From contig JAFZNG010000009.1 in assembly GCA_017551025.1 (NCBI GenBank), positions 62,001 to 126,000 on the forward strand: DNA of 64,000 nucleotides. Reading direction: 5' to 3'. Position numbers and translations under genes: made by a program. The DNA comes from Paludibacteraceae bacterium (GTDB lineage: Bacteria > Bacteroidota > Bacteroidia > Bacteroidales > Paludibacteraceae). Shown here piece by piece: positions 34,715 to 43,187 of this stretch (position 1 is the stretch's first letter; every line of letters begins with the position of its first letter). The notes under the pieces are model-generated. The model saw only the letters and a list, made by a program, of their open reading frames with translations, did no database searches and was not told where the DNA came from.

Positions 34715-34745
34715 TTGCGTATGTCAAAAATTTTTCGTACCTTTG
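34715..34745 (+). promoter_or_regulatory. promoter of the WlbA-like gene and downstream export genes
   Basis: -33 TTG at 34715-34717, 20 nt, -7 TACCTTTG at 34738-34745. Confidence 0.8.
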
Positions 34746-34801
34746 CACGCTCGTTTAGTTACGGGCGTGTGTTTGATTATATAGAAGTATAAGGAGAAAG
34801 A

Positions 34802-35779
34802 ATGAAAAATTTTGCACTAATCGGTGCTGCCGGCTATATTGCTCCGCGTCATATCAAGGCAATTGCGGATACGGGGAACAACCTGATGGTAGCGTATGAT
34901 AAGTTTGATAGCGTAGGTCGTCTGGACAGTTCGTTCCCGGATTGTTCGTTCTTCACGGAGAATGAGCAGTTCGACCGTTTCTGCTCCAAGCAGATGCGTA
35001 CTGACAATCCGCTTCACTGGATGTCGATTTGTACGCCGAATTATACCCACGATGCGTTTATTCGTTACGGCCTACGTATAGGATGCAATGTGATATGCGA
35101 GAAGCCGTTGGTGTTGAACCCGTATAATATCGACAACCTGGTAGAACTGGAGCAGGAGACAGGACATCAAGCCTATACGATCCTGCAGCTTCGACTGCAC
35201 GACAAGATACGTGACCTGAAGCAGAAAGTGGAAGCCGGTCCGAAGGATAAGATCTATGACGTAGATCTGACGTATATCACCAGTCGCGGTAAGTGGTATT
35301 ACTCGAGTTGGAAGGGCGATATCCATAAGTCGGGCGGCATTGCTACGAATATCGGTGTGCATTTCTATGATATGTTGCAGTGGATATTCGGTCCGGTGAA
35401 GCGGAACGTAGTGCATGTCATGTCGTTTGACCGTGTAGCAGGTTATCTGGAGCTGGAGAAAGCCCGTGTGCGTTATTTCCTGAGTATCAATAGTGAGTGT
35501 CTGCCGGCGAATGCCGTGCAGGGCGAGAAGCGTACCTACCGTACGCTGTCGATCGACGGCGAGGAGTTTGAGTTCAGTCAGGGTTTCACGGAGTTGCATA
35601 CCGAGAGCTACCGCCAGATCTTGGCCGGCAACGGTTTTCGTATCGCGGAGGCACGGCCGTGTATTGAGACGGTCAGTGAGATTCGCCATTCGGATCCGAT
35701 CGGTCTCAAGGGCGACTATCATCCGCTGGCTAAGTTGCCGCTGGCGAAGCACCCGTTCGGATGGGACGAGAAAAGATAA
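34802..35779 (+). CDS. WlbA/WbpB-type UDP-GlcNAcA 3-dehydrogenase
   Basis: A 325-residue Gfo/Idh/MocA oxidoreductase. The N-terminal NAD-binding site is FALIGAAGYIAPRHIKAI and the catalytic lysine is in VICEKPLVLNP. Sequence features (YIAPRH, RGKWYYSSWKG, GGIATNIGVHFYD) match WlbA/WbpB, which oxidises C3 of UDP-N-acetylglucosaminuronate on the way to di-N-acetylated uronic acids. The WbpD-type acetyltransferase of the same pathway is at 2239. The stop codon lies at the edge of a heptamer array. Confidence 0.88.
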   Translation: MKNFALIGAAGYIAPRHIKAIADTGNNLMVAYDKFDSVGRLDSSFPDCSFFTENEQFDRFCSKQMRTDNPLHWMSICTPNYTHDAFIRYGLRIGCNVICEKPLVLNPYNIDNLVELEQETGHQAYTILQLRLHDKIRDLKQKVEAGPKDKIYDVDLTYITSRGKWYYSSWKGDIHKSGGIATNIGVHFYDMLQWIFGPVKRNVVHVMSFDRVAGYLELEKARVRYFLSINSECLPANAVQGEKRTYRTLSIDGEEFEFSQGFTELHTESYRQILAGNGFRIAEARPCIETVSEIRHSDPIGLKGDYHPLAKLPLAKHPFGWDEKR

Positions 35780-35813
35780 AAGTTGAAAGTTGACAGTTGA
35801 AAGTTGAAAGAAG
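35779..35813. repeat. heptamer array, unit AAAGTTG
   Basis: AAAGTTG, AAAGTTG, ACAGTTG, AAAGTTG, AAAGAAG, starting at the stop codon of the WlbA-like gene. Confidence 0.9.
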
Positions 35814-35820
35814 TCGTCTA

Positions 35821-35848
35821 GTTTAAAGTGAAAAGTTTAAAGTTGATG
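35821..35848. repeat. heptamer array, unit GTTTAAA, reaching a start codon
   Basis: GTTTAAA, GTGAAAA, GTTTAAA, GTTGATG. The ATG in the last unit is the likely start codon of the first Wza-like gene. Confidence 0.8.
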
Positions 35849-36691
35849 ATTAAAATCAAAAACATACTTTTTCTTGCAATATCGGGCTTCCTGTTGGCGT
35901 CTTGTGTGACGTCGAAGAAGGTGAACTACATGCAAGAGCCGGGCAAGAAGATCCCGTCGTATGCCGATACGCTGGCTTTTGAGGATTATAAGTTGCGCAT
36001 AGGCGACCGCTTGTATGTCTATGTCTACTCGCTCAACGAGAAGGTGAGCCAGATGTATAATTCGGGTGGTACAAACGCTTCTCAGATGCGCCAGCAGATG
36101 GGACAAGGCGGTGCGTACGGTTCGTATGATCTGTACACCTACCTCGTAGATGACGAGGGAAATATCGACTTCCCGACGATCGGTAAGATACCCGTTCGCG
36201 GGCTGACTACGCGTGAGGTGAAGCATCGTCTGGAGGACGAGTTGTCGCAGTTGCTGCGCGAGATGCCGGGATATAAGACGGTGTCGGTTGAGGTGAATAT
36301 CGTGCAACGCAGTTTCTCGGTGATAGGTATCCAGAGTGGCCAGTACCAGATCAACAAGGAGAAGATGACCATCTTCGAGGCGCTGGCGATGGTAGGTGAT
36401 ATTCAGGAGTTTGGTGACCGTTCGGAGATCAAACTGATTCGCGAGATAGAGGGTAAGACCACGATCAAGACCTTTGACGTGCGCTCGAAGGATATCGTTA
36501 ACTCGGAGTATTATTACATCGAGCCGAACGATATCATCTATATCCGGTATATCCCGGGTTATGCGTTCGGTATCAATTCGGCGGCTACGACCCTGGGTAT
36601 CGTATCGTCCACTTTGTCGTTCGGTGTGTTTATCTACTCGATCGTACAGACAGGTATCAATCATGTTAACAAACACAAGGGAGGGAACTAA
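35846..36691 (+). CDS. Wza-like polysaccharide export lipoprotein (first copy)
   Basis: 281 residues from the chosen start (MIKIKNILFLAIS), with lipobox LLASC (C20). Polysaccharide export domain (Poly_export) with KLRIGDRLYVYVYSL near 50, then an SLBB-like segment (FSVIGIQSGQYQI) and a C-terminal membrane helix. Forms the outer membrane exit for capsular or exopolysaccharide. An upstream in-frame ATG at 35828 lies inside repeat sequence and would spoil the signal peptide. Confidence 0.9.
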   Translation: MIKIKNILFLAISGFLLASCVTSKKVNYMQEPGKKIPSYADTLAFEDYKLRIGDRLYVYVYSLNEKVSQMYNSGGTNASQMRQQMGQGGAYGSYDLYTYLVDDEGNIDFPTIGKIPVRGLTTREVKHRLEDELSQLLREMPGYKTVSVEVNIVQRSFSVIGIQSGQYQINKEKMTIFEALAMVGDIQEFGDRSEIKLIREIEGKTTIKTFDVRSKDIVNSEYYYIEPNDIIYIRYIPGYAFGINSAATTLGIVSSTLSFGVFIYSIVQTGINHVNKHKGGN

Positions 36692-36694
36692 GCG

Positions 36695-37465
36695 ATGAAG
36701 AGACTGATCTACATAGTATTGTTAGCATGCTTGAGCATGACCTTCACGGGCTGTTATACCCATCGTGCGATTGGTTACCTGCAGGATTCCACCAAGTGTC
36801 ATCCGCTGCCGGTATATGACAGTGTGCCTTATGAACCGTATCGTATCCACGTGAACGACGAGATTATCTATCGTCTGATCTCGATGGATGAGAATTTCAG
36901 CAAGATCGTAGGAAATAATAATGCGTCTGTCTCGGGACAGTATGCCAATTCATACCGTGTCTATTCCGACGGTACGATCGATATACCGTTCCTGGAGCCT
37001 ATTCACGTGCAGGGACTGACCATTGAGGAAGCGCAGGAAGCACTGCGTGATGCGTTCCGAGAGATCATACCGGATGCGGATGTGAAACTGGCGCTGTACA
37101 ATAAGTATTTCTCCGTAGTGGGCGATGCACACTCCGGTCGCTACTATATTTATAAGGAGAAGATGAATATCTTCCAGGCGCTGGCCATGACAGGTGATGT
37201 GATGAATTCGGGAGACCGTCAGCACGTACGTATTATACGGCCTCGTGACGGCGGTGAAGAACCTGAGATTCTGGAATTTGATATACGAACCAACACAATT
37301 ATCGACTCGAAATACTACTATGTCTATCCGAATGATGTGATTTATGTAGCGCGAACCAAAGACAGCTTCTATAAGGTGCCGACCTATACCGGCTTCCTGG
37401 GACTGATCACCAGTTCGATGTCGCTGCTCATCTCGGTATTGACATACGTAGGACAACTATACTAA
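36695..37465 (+). CDS. Wza-like polysaccharide export lipoprotein (second copy)
   Basis: 256 residues, lipobox FTGC (C20). Same family as the gene before: YRIHVNDEIIYRLIS, then DGTIDIPFLEPIHVQGLT, and an SLBB segment FSVVGDAHSGRYYI, ending in a hydrophobic helix. The two copies are clearly different in sequence, so this is an old duplication; they may form a mixed ring. Two export proteins in tandem ahead of a Wzc kinase is unusual but known in Bacteroidales. Confidence 0.88.
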   Translation: MKRLIYIVLLACLSMTFTGCYTHRAIGYLQDSTKCHPLPVYDSVPYEPYRIHVNDEIIYRLISMDENFSKIVGNNNASVSGQYANSYRVYSDGTIDIPFLEPIHVQGLTIEEAQEALRDAFREIIPDADVKLALYNKYFSVVGDAHSGRYYIYKEKMNIFQALAMTGDVMNSGDRQHVRIIRPRDGGEEPEILEFDIRTNTIIDSKYYYVYPNDVIYVARTKDSFYKVPTYTGFLGLITSSMSLLISVLTYVGQLY

Positions 37466-37469
37466 GCAT

Positions 37470-40166
37470 ATGGATTCAAATAGAGATTATACGCTTTCGG
37501 GCAACAGTAATTACCTCTACGGCGACCACCCGTACGGCAATGGTCAGTACGGCAATGCATACGGCGCCTATGGCAACGGAGCATACGGACCGTATGGTAA
37601 TGGCGTCTATGGAAATGGCGCCTATGGTAATGGTGCCTATGGCAACGGTGCCTATGGTAACGGTCAGTACGGCAACGGCCAGTATGGCAATGGTCAGTAC
37701 GGCAACACCGACGAGAATACCCCGGAGGAACAAATGATGTCGTTCAACCCGCTGGAGTGGATATTTACCTTCCTGCACTACTGGTATCTGTTCGTCATCT
37801 TCCTGGTGATCGCACTCGGATTGGCGATGCTCAAAAACCGCAAATGGATACCTACCTATATGTCGCAGGGATCGGTCATCATCAACGAGAACCGTGGTTA
37901 TGGCGGTGCTAACTCGATGCTGATGCAAGGATTCGGACTGGACGTCGGTTATACAAACGTCAACAACCAGGTAGTCATGCTTGGTTCGTACGACCTCATG
38001 TGCCGCGTGGTGGACTCGCTGCCGTTCTTGCAGACCGAGTATATTACCCAGGGTAAGTTCAAGACCCGTAACCTGTATCGCGATTCGCCAATCCTGATTG
38101 AGCAGCATGCCATGCAGCCGGGTGCATACAACGACCAGTATGAGTTTAACTTCCAGGAGGACGGAAGTATTCATATCCAGTCTACCTCGGACGAACACGC
38201 TGTAGACGTGATTGCGCATTATGGACAACCGGTCAAGACCGCGCTGTTTGAGATCACCGTTTGGCCCACCGAACTCATGGTCAACAAAGGGCGTATCTAT
38301 GTGCGTTTCCGTACACGCGAATCGCTGGTGGATGAGTTTATGAACCGCTTGTCGTTCAACTTCGTAAGCGAGGGAAGTTCCGTACTGGGTATTTCGCTCA
38401 CGAGCGAGACACCGCAACGCGACTGTGAGTTTATCGACAAACTGGCAGAGATTTACCTGCAGAAATCGCTGGAGCAGAAGAATGAGGTGGCAGAGAAATC
38501 CATCCACTTCATCAACGACCAGTTGGTCAACCTCCAGGATGCTTTGGAGCACAGCGAGAGTGCGATGACCAATTTCCGTCAGGCGAATAAATTCGTGGAT
38601 GTCAATTCATATGCCGGTCAGTTGATGGGTCGCGTAGCCGGATACGACGAGCAGGCTCTGGAACTGCGTCTGCGCGAGACCTATTTCGATTATTTGACGA
38701 ATTATCTCTCCACTAATATCGAAAACGGAGCCGTCATTGCCCCCGCTACGCTCGGACTGAACGACCCGATGCTGATGACGCTTGTGCAGCAACTCAACGA
38801 CCTGCGTGTACAGCGTGGTGAACTGACCGAGAAGAACGTGTACTATGCTAAGTACACCAACGACATGGAGAATGTCAAAACGGCTATCCGTGAGGTGGTA
38901 TCCTCTATGCGTGCTTCGCTGCGTATCGAGAAAGCCGATCTGGAACGTCGTTATGAGGAGGTGGAGACCGAGATCAAGGGTCTGCCGGAGAAAGAACTGC
39001 AGATGGTGGCTATCGAGCGTAATTATCGTATCGATGACAACTACTACACCTTCTTCCTGCAGAAACGTGCGGAAGCTGAAATCCAGAAAGCCAGCAACAC
39101 ACCGGATAACACTGTACTGGATAAAGCGCGTACGGTATCTGTCATGAACGCGAGTGCGAAAAACAAGACGATGACTACCTATCTGCTCATTGGCTTTATT
39201 ATTCCGCTTGTGCTGATTATCCTGAGTGAGTTGCTCAACAATAAGATTCGTTCGCCGAAGGATGTCGTGAAGATTCGTCTGTTCCATCTCATCGGATCGG
39301 TGCGTCATGCACGCAACCAGAACCCGACGCTTGTGCGTGCTCGTCCTAAGTCGAGCTACTCGGAGATGTTGCGCTCGATACGTACCCGTATGGAGTTTGT
39401 CGTTAAGCGCAAGGAGAACCTGCTGATCACGGTGACCTCTACAGAGTCCGGTGACGGTAAGACCTTCCTGTGCTCCAACATGGCAGCACTCTATTCGATG
39501 ACCGGCAAGAAGACATTGCTCATCGACTGCGATATTCGTAAGCCGAATATCCATACCAAACTGGGATTGGAGGAAGGCCTCGGTCTGACCAATTACCTGA
39601 TTGGCGACTGCGAATTGGAGGATATTATCCTGACCGATACACCGTTCGGTTTCGACCTGATGCGTGCCGGTACAGTGCCGCCTAACCCGGGCGAACTGAT
39701 CCACTCGGATAAGATGTCTGAGATGCTCAAGACGCTACGTGAGCAGTATCCGTATATCATCGTCGATACATCGCCTATCGGTCTGGTTCCGGACTCCTAT
39801 CCGTTGATCGACCAATCGGATATCTGTCTGTTCGTTATCCGTTGTATGCAGACCGACAAGGGCTTGTGTAAACTGACGCTCGAGCAGATGGCCGAAGTAG
39901 TGGAAAATCCGGACAAAGTACAGATCGTGCTGTCGGATATTCCTACCGAGGGACGTTTTGCATACGGCGGTTACGGCTATGGCTACGGTTATGGCTATGC
40001 AGGCTATGGTTACGGTTACGGTAAGTACGGTTATGGCGGTTACGGTTACGGCAAACGTCGTCGTTCGCGCCTGTCACGTCGTAACGCGGATGCAGAGAAT
40101 ATGTATAATTATTATCACGATGACGAGGAAGACGAGGCATTGGAAGAAGAGAATACTAAAAAGTAA
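37470..40166 (+). CDS. Wzc-type tyrosine autokinase with N-terminal YGNG repeats
   Basis: 898 residues. Residues about 16-78 are tandem YGNGA/YGNGQ repeats (coded by a 15-bp DNA repeat). A membrane helix follows at about 96-118, then a Wzz chain-length domain with coiled coils, GNVR-type region and a second helix near 570-590. The BY-kinase domain has Walker A STESGDGKT (about 655-664), Walker A' LLIDCDIRKPN and Walker B IIVDTSPIG. The tail has a glycine/tyrosine cluster (about 831-866) and an acidic end. It controls chain length and export through autophosphorylation of tail tyrosines. The N-terminal repeat is not a usual part of the family. Confidence 0.93.
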   Translation: MDSNRDYTLSGNSNYLYGDHPYGNGQYGNAYGAYGNGAYGPYGNGVYGNGAYGNGAYGNGAYGNGQYGNGQYGNGQYGNTDENTPEEQMMSFNPLEWIFTFLHYWYLFVIFLVIALGLAMLKNRKWIPTYMSQGSVIINENRGYGGANSMLMQGFGLDVGYTNVNNQVVMLGSYDLMCRVVDSLPFLQTEYITQGKFKTRNLYRDSPILIEQHAMQPGAYNDQYEFNFQEDGSIHIQSTSDEHAVDVIAHYGQPVKTALFEITVWPTELMVNKGRIYVRFRTRESLVDEFMNRLSFNFVSEGSSVLGISLTSETPQRDCEFIDKLAEIYLQKSLEQKNEVAEKSIHFINDQLVNLQDALEHSESAMTNFRQANKFVDVNSYAGQLMGRVAGYDEQALELRLRETYFDYLTNYLSTNIENGAVIAPATLGLNDPMLMTLVQQLNDLRVQRGELTEKNVYYAKYTNDMENVKTAIREVVSSMRASLRIEKADLERRYEEVETEIKGLPEKELQMVAIERNYRIDDNYYTFFLQKRAEAEIQKASNTPDNTVLDKARTVSVMNASAKNKTMTTYLLIGFIIPLVLIILSELLNNKIRSPKDVVKIRLFHLIGSVRHARNQNPTLVRARPKSSYSEMLRSIRTRMEFVVKRKENLLITVTSTESGDGKTFLCSNMAALYSMTGKKTLLIDCDIRKPNIHTKLGLEEGLGLTNYLIGDCELEDIILTDTPFGFDLMRAGTVPPNPGELIHSDKMSEMLKTLREQYPYIIVDTSPIGLVPDSYPLIDQSDICLFVIRCMQTDKGLCKLTLEQMAEVVENPDKVQIVLSDIPTEGRFAYGGYGYGYGYGYAGYGYGYGKYGYGGYGYGKRRRSRLSRRNADAENMYNYYHDDEEDEALEEENTKK
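37535..37706. repeat. 15-bp tandem coding repeat in the kinase gene
   Basis: About eleven copies of a TATGGCAACGGTGCC-like unit (some CAG instead of GCC) encode the YGNGA/Q repeats. Synonymous differences show that copies are not all recent. Confidence 0.85.
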
Positions 40167-40172
40167 GAGCCT

Positions 40173-41459
40173 ATGAAAAAAACACTATTTATACTGATGA
40201 CAACGGCACTGTGTGCTGTAAGTAGCATGGCGCAAACCTTGTATCAACACGAGGGTACGGTCAAGCAATCGTATAACTATTGGCTTTATGTGCCGGAAAC
40301 CTATCAGGAGGACAAAGCCGAACTCCCGCTGGTGGTCTTTCTCCACGGCAAGAGTCTGTGCGGCACCGACCTGAGTCGTGTGCGCCGCTACGGACCGCTG
40401 AGTGCCCTGCAATACGGACGGCGTATCAATGCTCTGATACTCGCTCCGCAGAGTCCCGGTGAGAGTTGGAAACCGGAGAAAGTCAACCGACTGATAGATT
40501 GGACATTCGAGAACTTTAAGGTGGATACCAACCGCGTATATGTGATAGGTATGTCGATGGGTGGTTTCGGTACGATGGACTACGTAGGAACCTATCCGCA
40601 ACGCGTGGCAGCTGCCATAGCCATGTGTGGCGGCTCTACGCTCAAGGACCGCTCTAAGATGAAGGATGTGCCGCTATGGATTATCCATGGTACGGATGAC
40701 CGTGCCGTGCCGGTATTAGAGTCCGACAAGGTGCATAGTGATATCCTGAAGTCAGGCCCTAATCAGACGCATTACGACCGTCTGGACTCGGTCAATCATG
40801 CGATGCTGGCCCGCATGTTCTATCTCAATCAAACGTACGAATGGCTGTTCCTGCATTCGAACAAGAGTAAGCAACGCGTGATTCATCCTACCTTCGATGT
40901 GCGCGAAGCCTTGCCTGCAGCATACAAAGGACTTAAGTCCAACTCTGCACGTATCGAAGTAGTTAATGGAAAAGAGGCTGCCCGTCAAACAACTGCGCAG
41001 ACCCCTGCACCCACGACCGCGACGGCTCCCAAGGATACCGCTAAGGCAGAACCCGAAGTAGCTACACGAGCAGAAGAAACAGCTGCTCAGGAACGCGCTG
41101 CTCAGGAACGTGCAGCCCAGGAACGTGCCGCTCAAGAGAAAGCTGCTCAGGAAGCCGCTGCTAAGAAGAAGGCACAAGAGGAGGCTGCGAAGAAGAAAGC
41201 CCAGGAAGAGGCGGCTGCAAAGAAGAAAGCACAAGAGGAGGCTGCCCGCAAGAAGGCGCAAGAAGCGGCTAAGAAAAAAGCCGAAGAAGAGGCTCGCCGC
41301 AAAGCCGAGGCTGCTAAATGGCACGTGGTTAAGGAGGGCGAAGGTCTATGGACGATCGCCCATAAGCACGGTATCACCGTAGAGCAACTGCGTAAGATGA
41401 ACAACCTGACCGAAAAGTCAGTTATCCATCCGGGCCAAAAGTTGCGCGTGAAATATTAA
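40173..41459 (+). CDS. secreted alpha/beta hydrolase with TolA-like linker and LysM domain
   Basis: 428 residues with a signal peptide ending SSMAQ. Residues 25-230 are a PHB-depolymerase/esterase-like alpha/beta hydrolase: FLHGKSLCG oxyanion region, nucleophile elbow GMSMGGFG, DDRAVP and a late histidine (VNHAM). A 90-residue Ala/Lys/Glu-rich helical segment (about 285-380) follows, then a C-terminal LysM domain (WHVVKEGEGLWTIAHKHG) that binds peptidoglycan or chitin-like glycans. The substrate is unknown; location suggests modification of the exported glycan. The stop overlaps the convergent DUF5103 gene. Confidence 0.86.
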   Translation: MKKTLFILMTTALCAVSSMAQTLYQHEGTVKQSYNYWLYVPETYQEDKAELPLVVFLHGKSLCGTDLSRVRRYGPLSALQYGRRINALILAPQSPGESWKPEKVNRLIDWTFENFKVDTNRVYVIGMSMGGFGTMDYVGTYPQRVAAAIAMCGGSTLKDRSKMKDVPLWIIHGTDDRAVPVLESDKVHSDILKSGPNQTHYDRLDSVNHAMLARMFYLNQTYEWLFLHSNKSKQRVIHPTFDVREALPAAYKGLKSNSARIEVVNGKEAARQTTAQTPAPTTATAPKDTAKAEPEVATRAEETAAQERAAQERAAQERAAQEKAAQEAAAKKKAQEEAAKKKAQEEAAAKKKAQEEAARKKAQEAAKKKAEEEARRKAEAAKWHVVKEGEGLWTIAHKHGITVEQLRKMNNLTEKSVIHPGQKLRVKY

Positions 41460-42721
41460 AGAAGTTTCAGACCAACCAATTGGTCGTAGCGACCGCCAAA
41501 CGGGCGGTAATAGACGTAAATCGCATACCTGTTTTGGGTTTCCCAATAGCTGCCTTCGCTCATCTGAGTGGAGGCAGTTGTTTTTCCTTTCTCCAGGAAC
41601 CAGTACTGGTAGTCGTAGCCGCCCTGCTTGAGCAGTGCTGTGAGGTAGTAGCAACCGTGCTCATAATCGTATTGCATGCGGTTGGCTTCGCTCAGGCGAT
41701 TCTCAAATAGATCGCCGCCTACGTAGAACGTACCGTCCATACGTGGCTGAGAAGGCATCATCCAGTGTACCCACATGTATTCGGCCTCGGTATCTACATC
41801 CTCGGTGCGCTCGGCATTGACTACAAACTGACCATCGGAATCAAACTCGTGGATATACTGCTCTTGATTGGTACGTACTTCATCGGGGAAGAGCAAGGCA
41901 TGATATGCGCCGTTTGTATAGGCAATGCGATCGATATTATGACCTGCCAGATAGGTGGAGAAGCAATCCAGATGACGATACTCGTTACCTCCCTCAAAGA
42001 TAAGTGCCGGCTGATTGATATAGCGTAATCCGTCACCCTGAACAAAGGTAGGTTGCGTGAGTACGACGTGATTGTCCGTACGGTTGTTCTGCTCTACGAC
42101 GAGCGACACCTCCTGCGGATCACGCATGTTAATGGCAGTCAACTGCACATCAATATCCAGTTGCTGGAAGCGACCGTTAATCTCCCGCTGTGTATTATAA
42201 CGCAGTTGCGGCAATATCTGTACGCGAGGATCTACCACGACAAAGTCCACTTCCGCAACGCCTTGATCCGGATTGTTGTCCTCATAGATTTTCAACTTGT
42301 AACGTCCGCTGGCAGTTAACTGCATGTCTTCATTCGGAAAATTGAACTGATAGTGGGTGTATGAGACGGCCGTATTTTGAGAATGACGGTAGTCGCTGAT
42401 ATCAGCAGTAGTAAAACCGCGGAGGTATTCGCCAGTCGTTATGTCGCTGGGCTGGCCATCGCGGTCGAGATGAAGCACGGTGTAGGTGTAGAAATGCACG
42501 TCATGGCTCATCTCATCGAACGAGATATGCAGTGTGTTATCCTCATCCGTACCATCTACGATGCCGTCTTGCAAAATGAGAAACGGACGTTCCGGTTCTG
42601 TAGCCGAAAGCCGTACGGCTTGAAGGGTCTTAATAGACGGACGTAAGGCACGTGTCTGCACTTGTGCAGACATACCTATCGTGACCAATAAACCGCATAT
42701 TATGGCTAAAAATCGCTGCAT
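41456..42721 (-). CDS. type IX secretion system plug protein (DUF5103)
   Basis: 421 residues from the chosen start (MQRFLAIICGLLV), with a signal peptide ending MSAQ. Beta-rich throughout; the RYHxLSF-like and VYYRPFGGRYDQLVG end are typical of DUF5103, identified as the plug of the SprA translocon in the type IX secretion system. This agrees with the several T9SS-type cargo tails nearby. An upstream in-frame start at 42751 lies in the promoter region and is not used. Confidence 0.85.
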   Translation of the reverse strand: MQRFLAIICGLLVTIGMSAQVQTRALRPSIKTLQAVRLSATEPERPFLILQDGIVDGTDEDNTLHISFDEMSHDVHFYTYTVLHLDRDGQPSDITTGEYLRGFTTADISDYRHSQNTAVSYTHYQFNFPNEDMQLTASGRYKLKIYEDNNPDQGVAEVDFVVVDPRVQILPQLRYNTQREINGRFQQLDIDVQLTAINMRDPQEVSLVVEQNNRTDNHVVLTQPTFVQGDGLRYINQPALIFEGGNEYRHLDCFSTYLAGHNIDRIAYTNGAYHALLFPDEVRTNQEQYIHEFDSDGQFVVNAERTEDVDTEAEYMWVHWMMPSQPRMDGTFYVGGDLFENRLSEANRMQYDYEHGCYYLTALLKQGGYDYQYWFLEKGKTTASTQMSEGSYWETQNRYAIYVYYRPFGGRYDQLVGLKLL

Positions 42722-42740
42722 AATCGTTCGTTTTCGCCTG

Positions 42741-42771
42741 CAAAGGTACAAAAATTATACCATATATGCAA
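42741..42771 (-). promoter_or_regulatory. promoter of the DUF5103 gene
   Basis: -33 TTG at 42771-42769, 20 nt, -7 TACCTTTG at 42748-42741. Confidence 0.82.
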
Positions 42772-42788
42772 AATAATTGCAAAAATAT

Positions 42789-42819
42789 TTGCACAATTCA
42801 AAAAAAAGCAGTACCTTTG
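42789..42819 (+). promoter_or_regulatory. promoter of tRNA-Thr
   Basis: -33 TTG at 42789-42791, 20 nt, -7 TACCTTTG at 42812-42819. Confidence 0.82.
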
Positions 42820-42849
42820 CACTCGCTTTCGGCAAAAAGCAGGTATTTT

Positions 42850-42922
<73 letters not shown>

Positions 42923-42926
42923 CAAG

Positions 42927-42954
42927 GAGAGAAGACTTCGGTCTTCTCTCTTTG
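42927..42954 (+). terminator. terminator of tRNA-Thr
   Basis: GAGAGAAGAC stem, TTCG loop, GTCTTCTCTC, then TTTG; 10-bp perfect stem 5 bp after the tRNA. Confidence 0.85.
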
Positions 42955-43002
42955 TATATACGATGCTCGTATTAGATATATGCAGATAATAGTATACAAA
43001 CG

Positions 43003-43030
43003 AAAAGGAGACCGATTTCTCGATCTCCTT
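43003..43030 (-). terminator. terminator of tRNA-Val
   Basis: On the minus strand a 9-bp stem with GAAA loop (43007-43028) followed by TTTT, directly after tRNA-Val. Confidence 0.8.
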
Positions 43031-43032
43031 TG

Positions 43033-43107
43033 TGGGCGTTGACGGATTCGAACCGCCGACCCTCTGCTTGTAAGGCAGATGCTCTAAACCAGCTGAGCTA
43101 AACGCCC
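43033..43107 (-). tRNA. tRNA-Val (anticodon TAC)
   Basis: 75 nt with GGGCGTT/AACGCCC acceptor stem, anticodon stem CTGCC/GGCAG around CTTACAA-type loop with TAC, and TTCGAAT T-loop. The CCA end is not encoded. Confidence 0.97.
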
Positions 43108-43126
43108 TTTTTTTCAAAAGCGAGTG

Positions 43127-43157
43127 CAAAGGTACTGCTTTTTTCTGACATACGCAA
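43127..43157 (-). promoter_or_regulatory. promoter of tRNA-Val
   Basis: -33 TTG at 43157-43155, 20 nt, -7 TACCTTTG at 43134-43127. Confidence 0.82.
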
Positions 43158-43187
43158 ATTTTTTTGCAAAAAAATGCACTTTACCCC

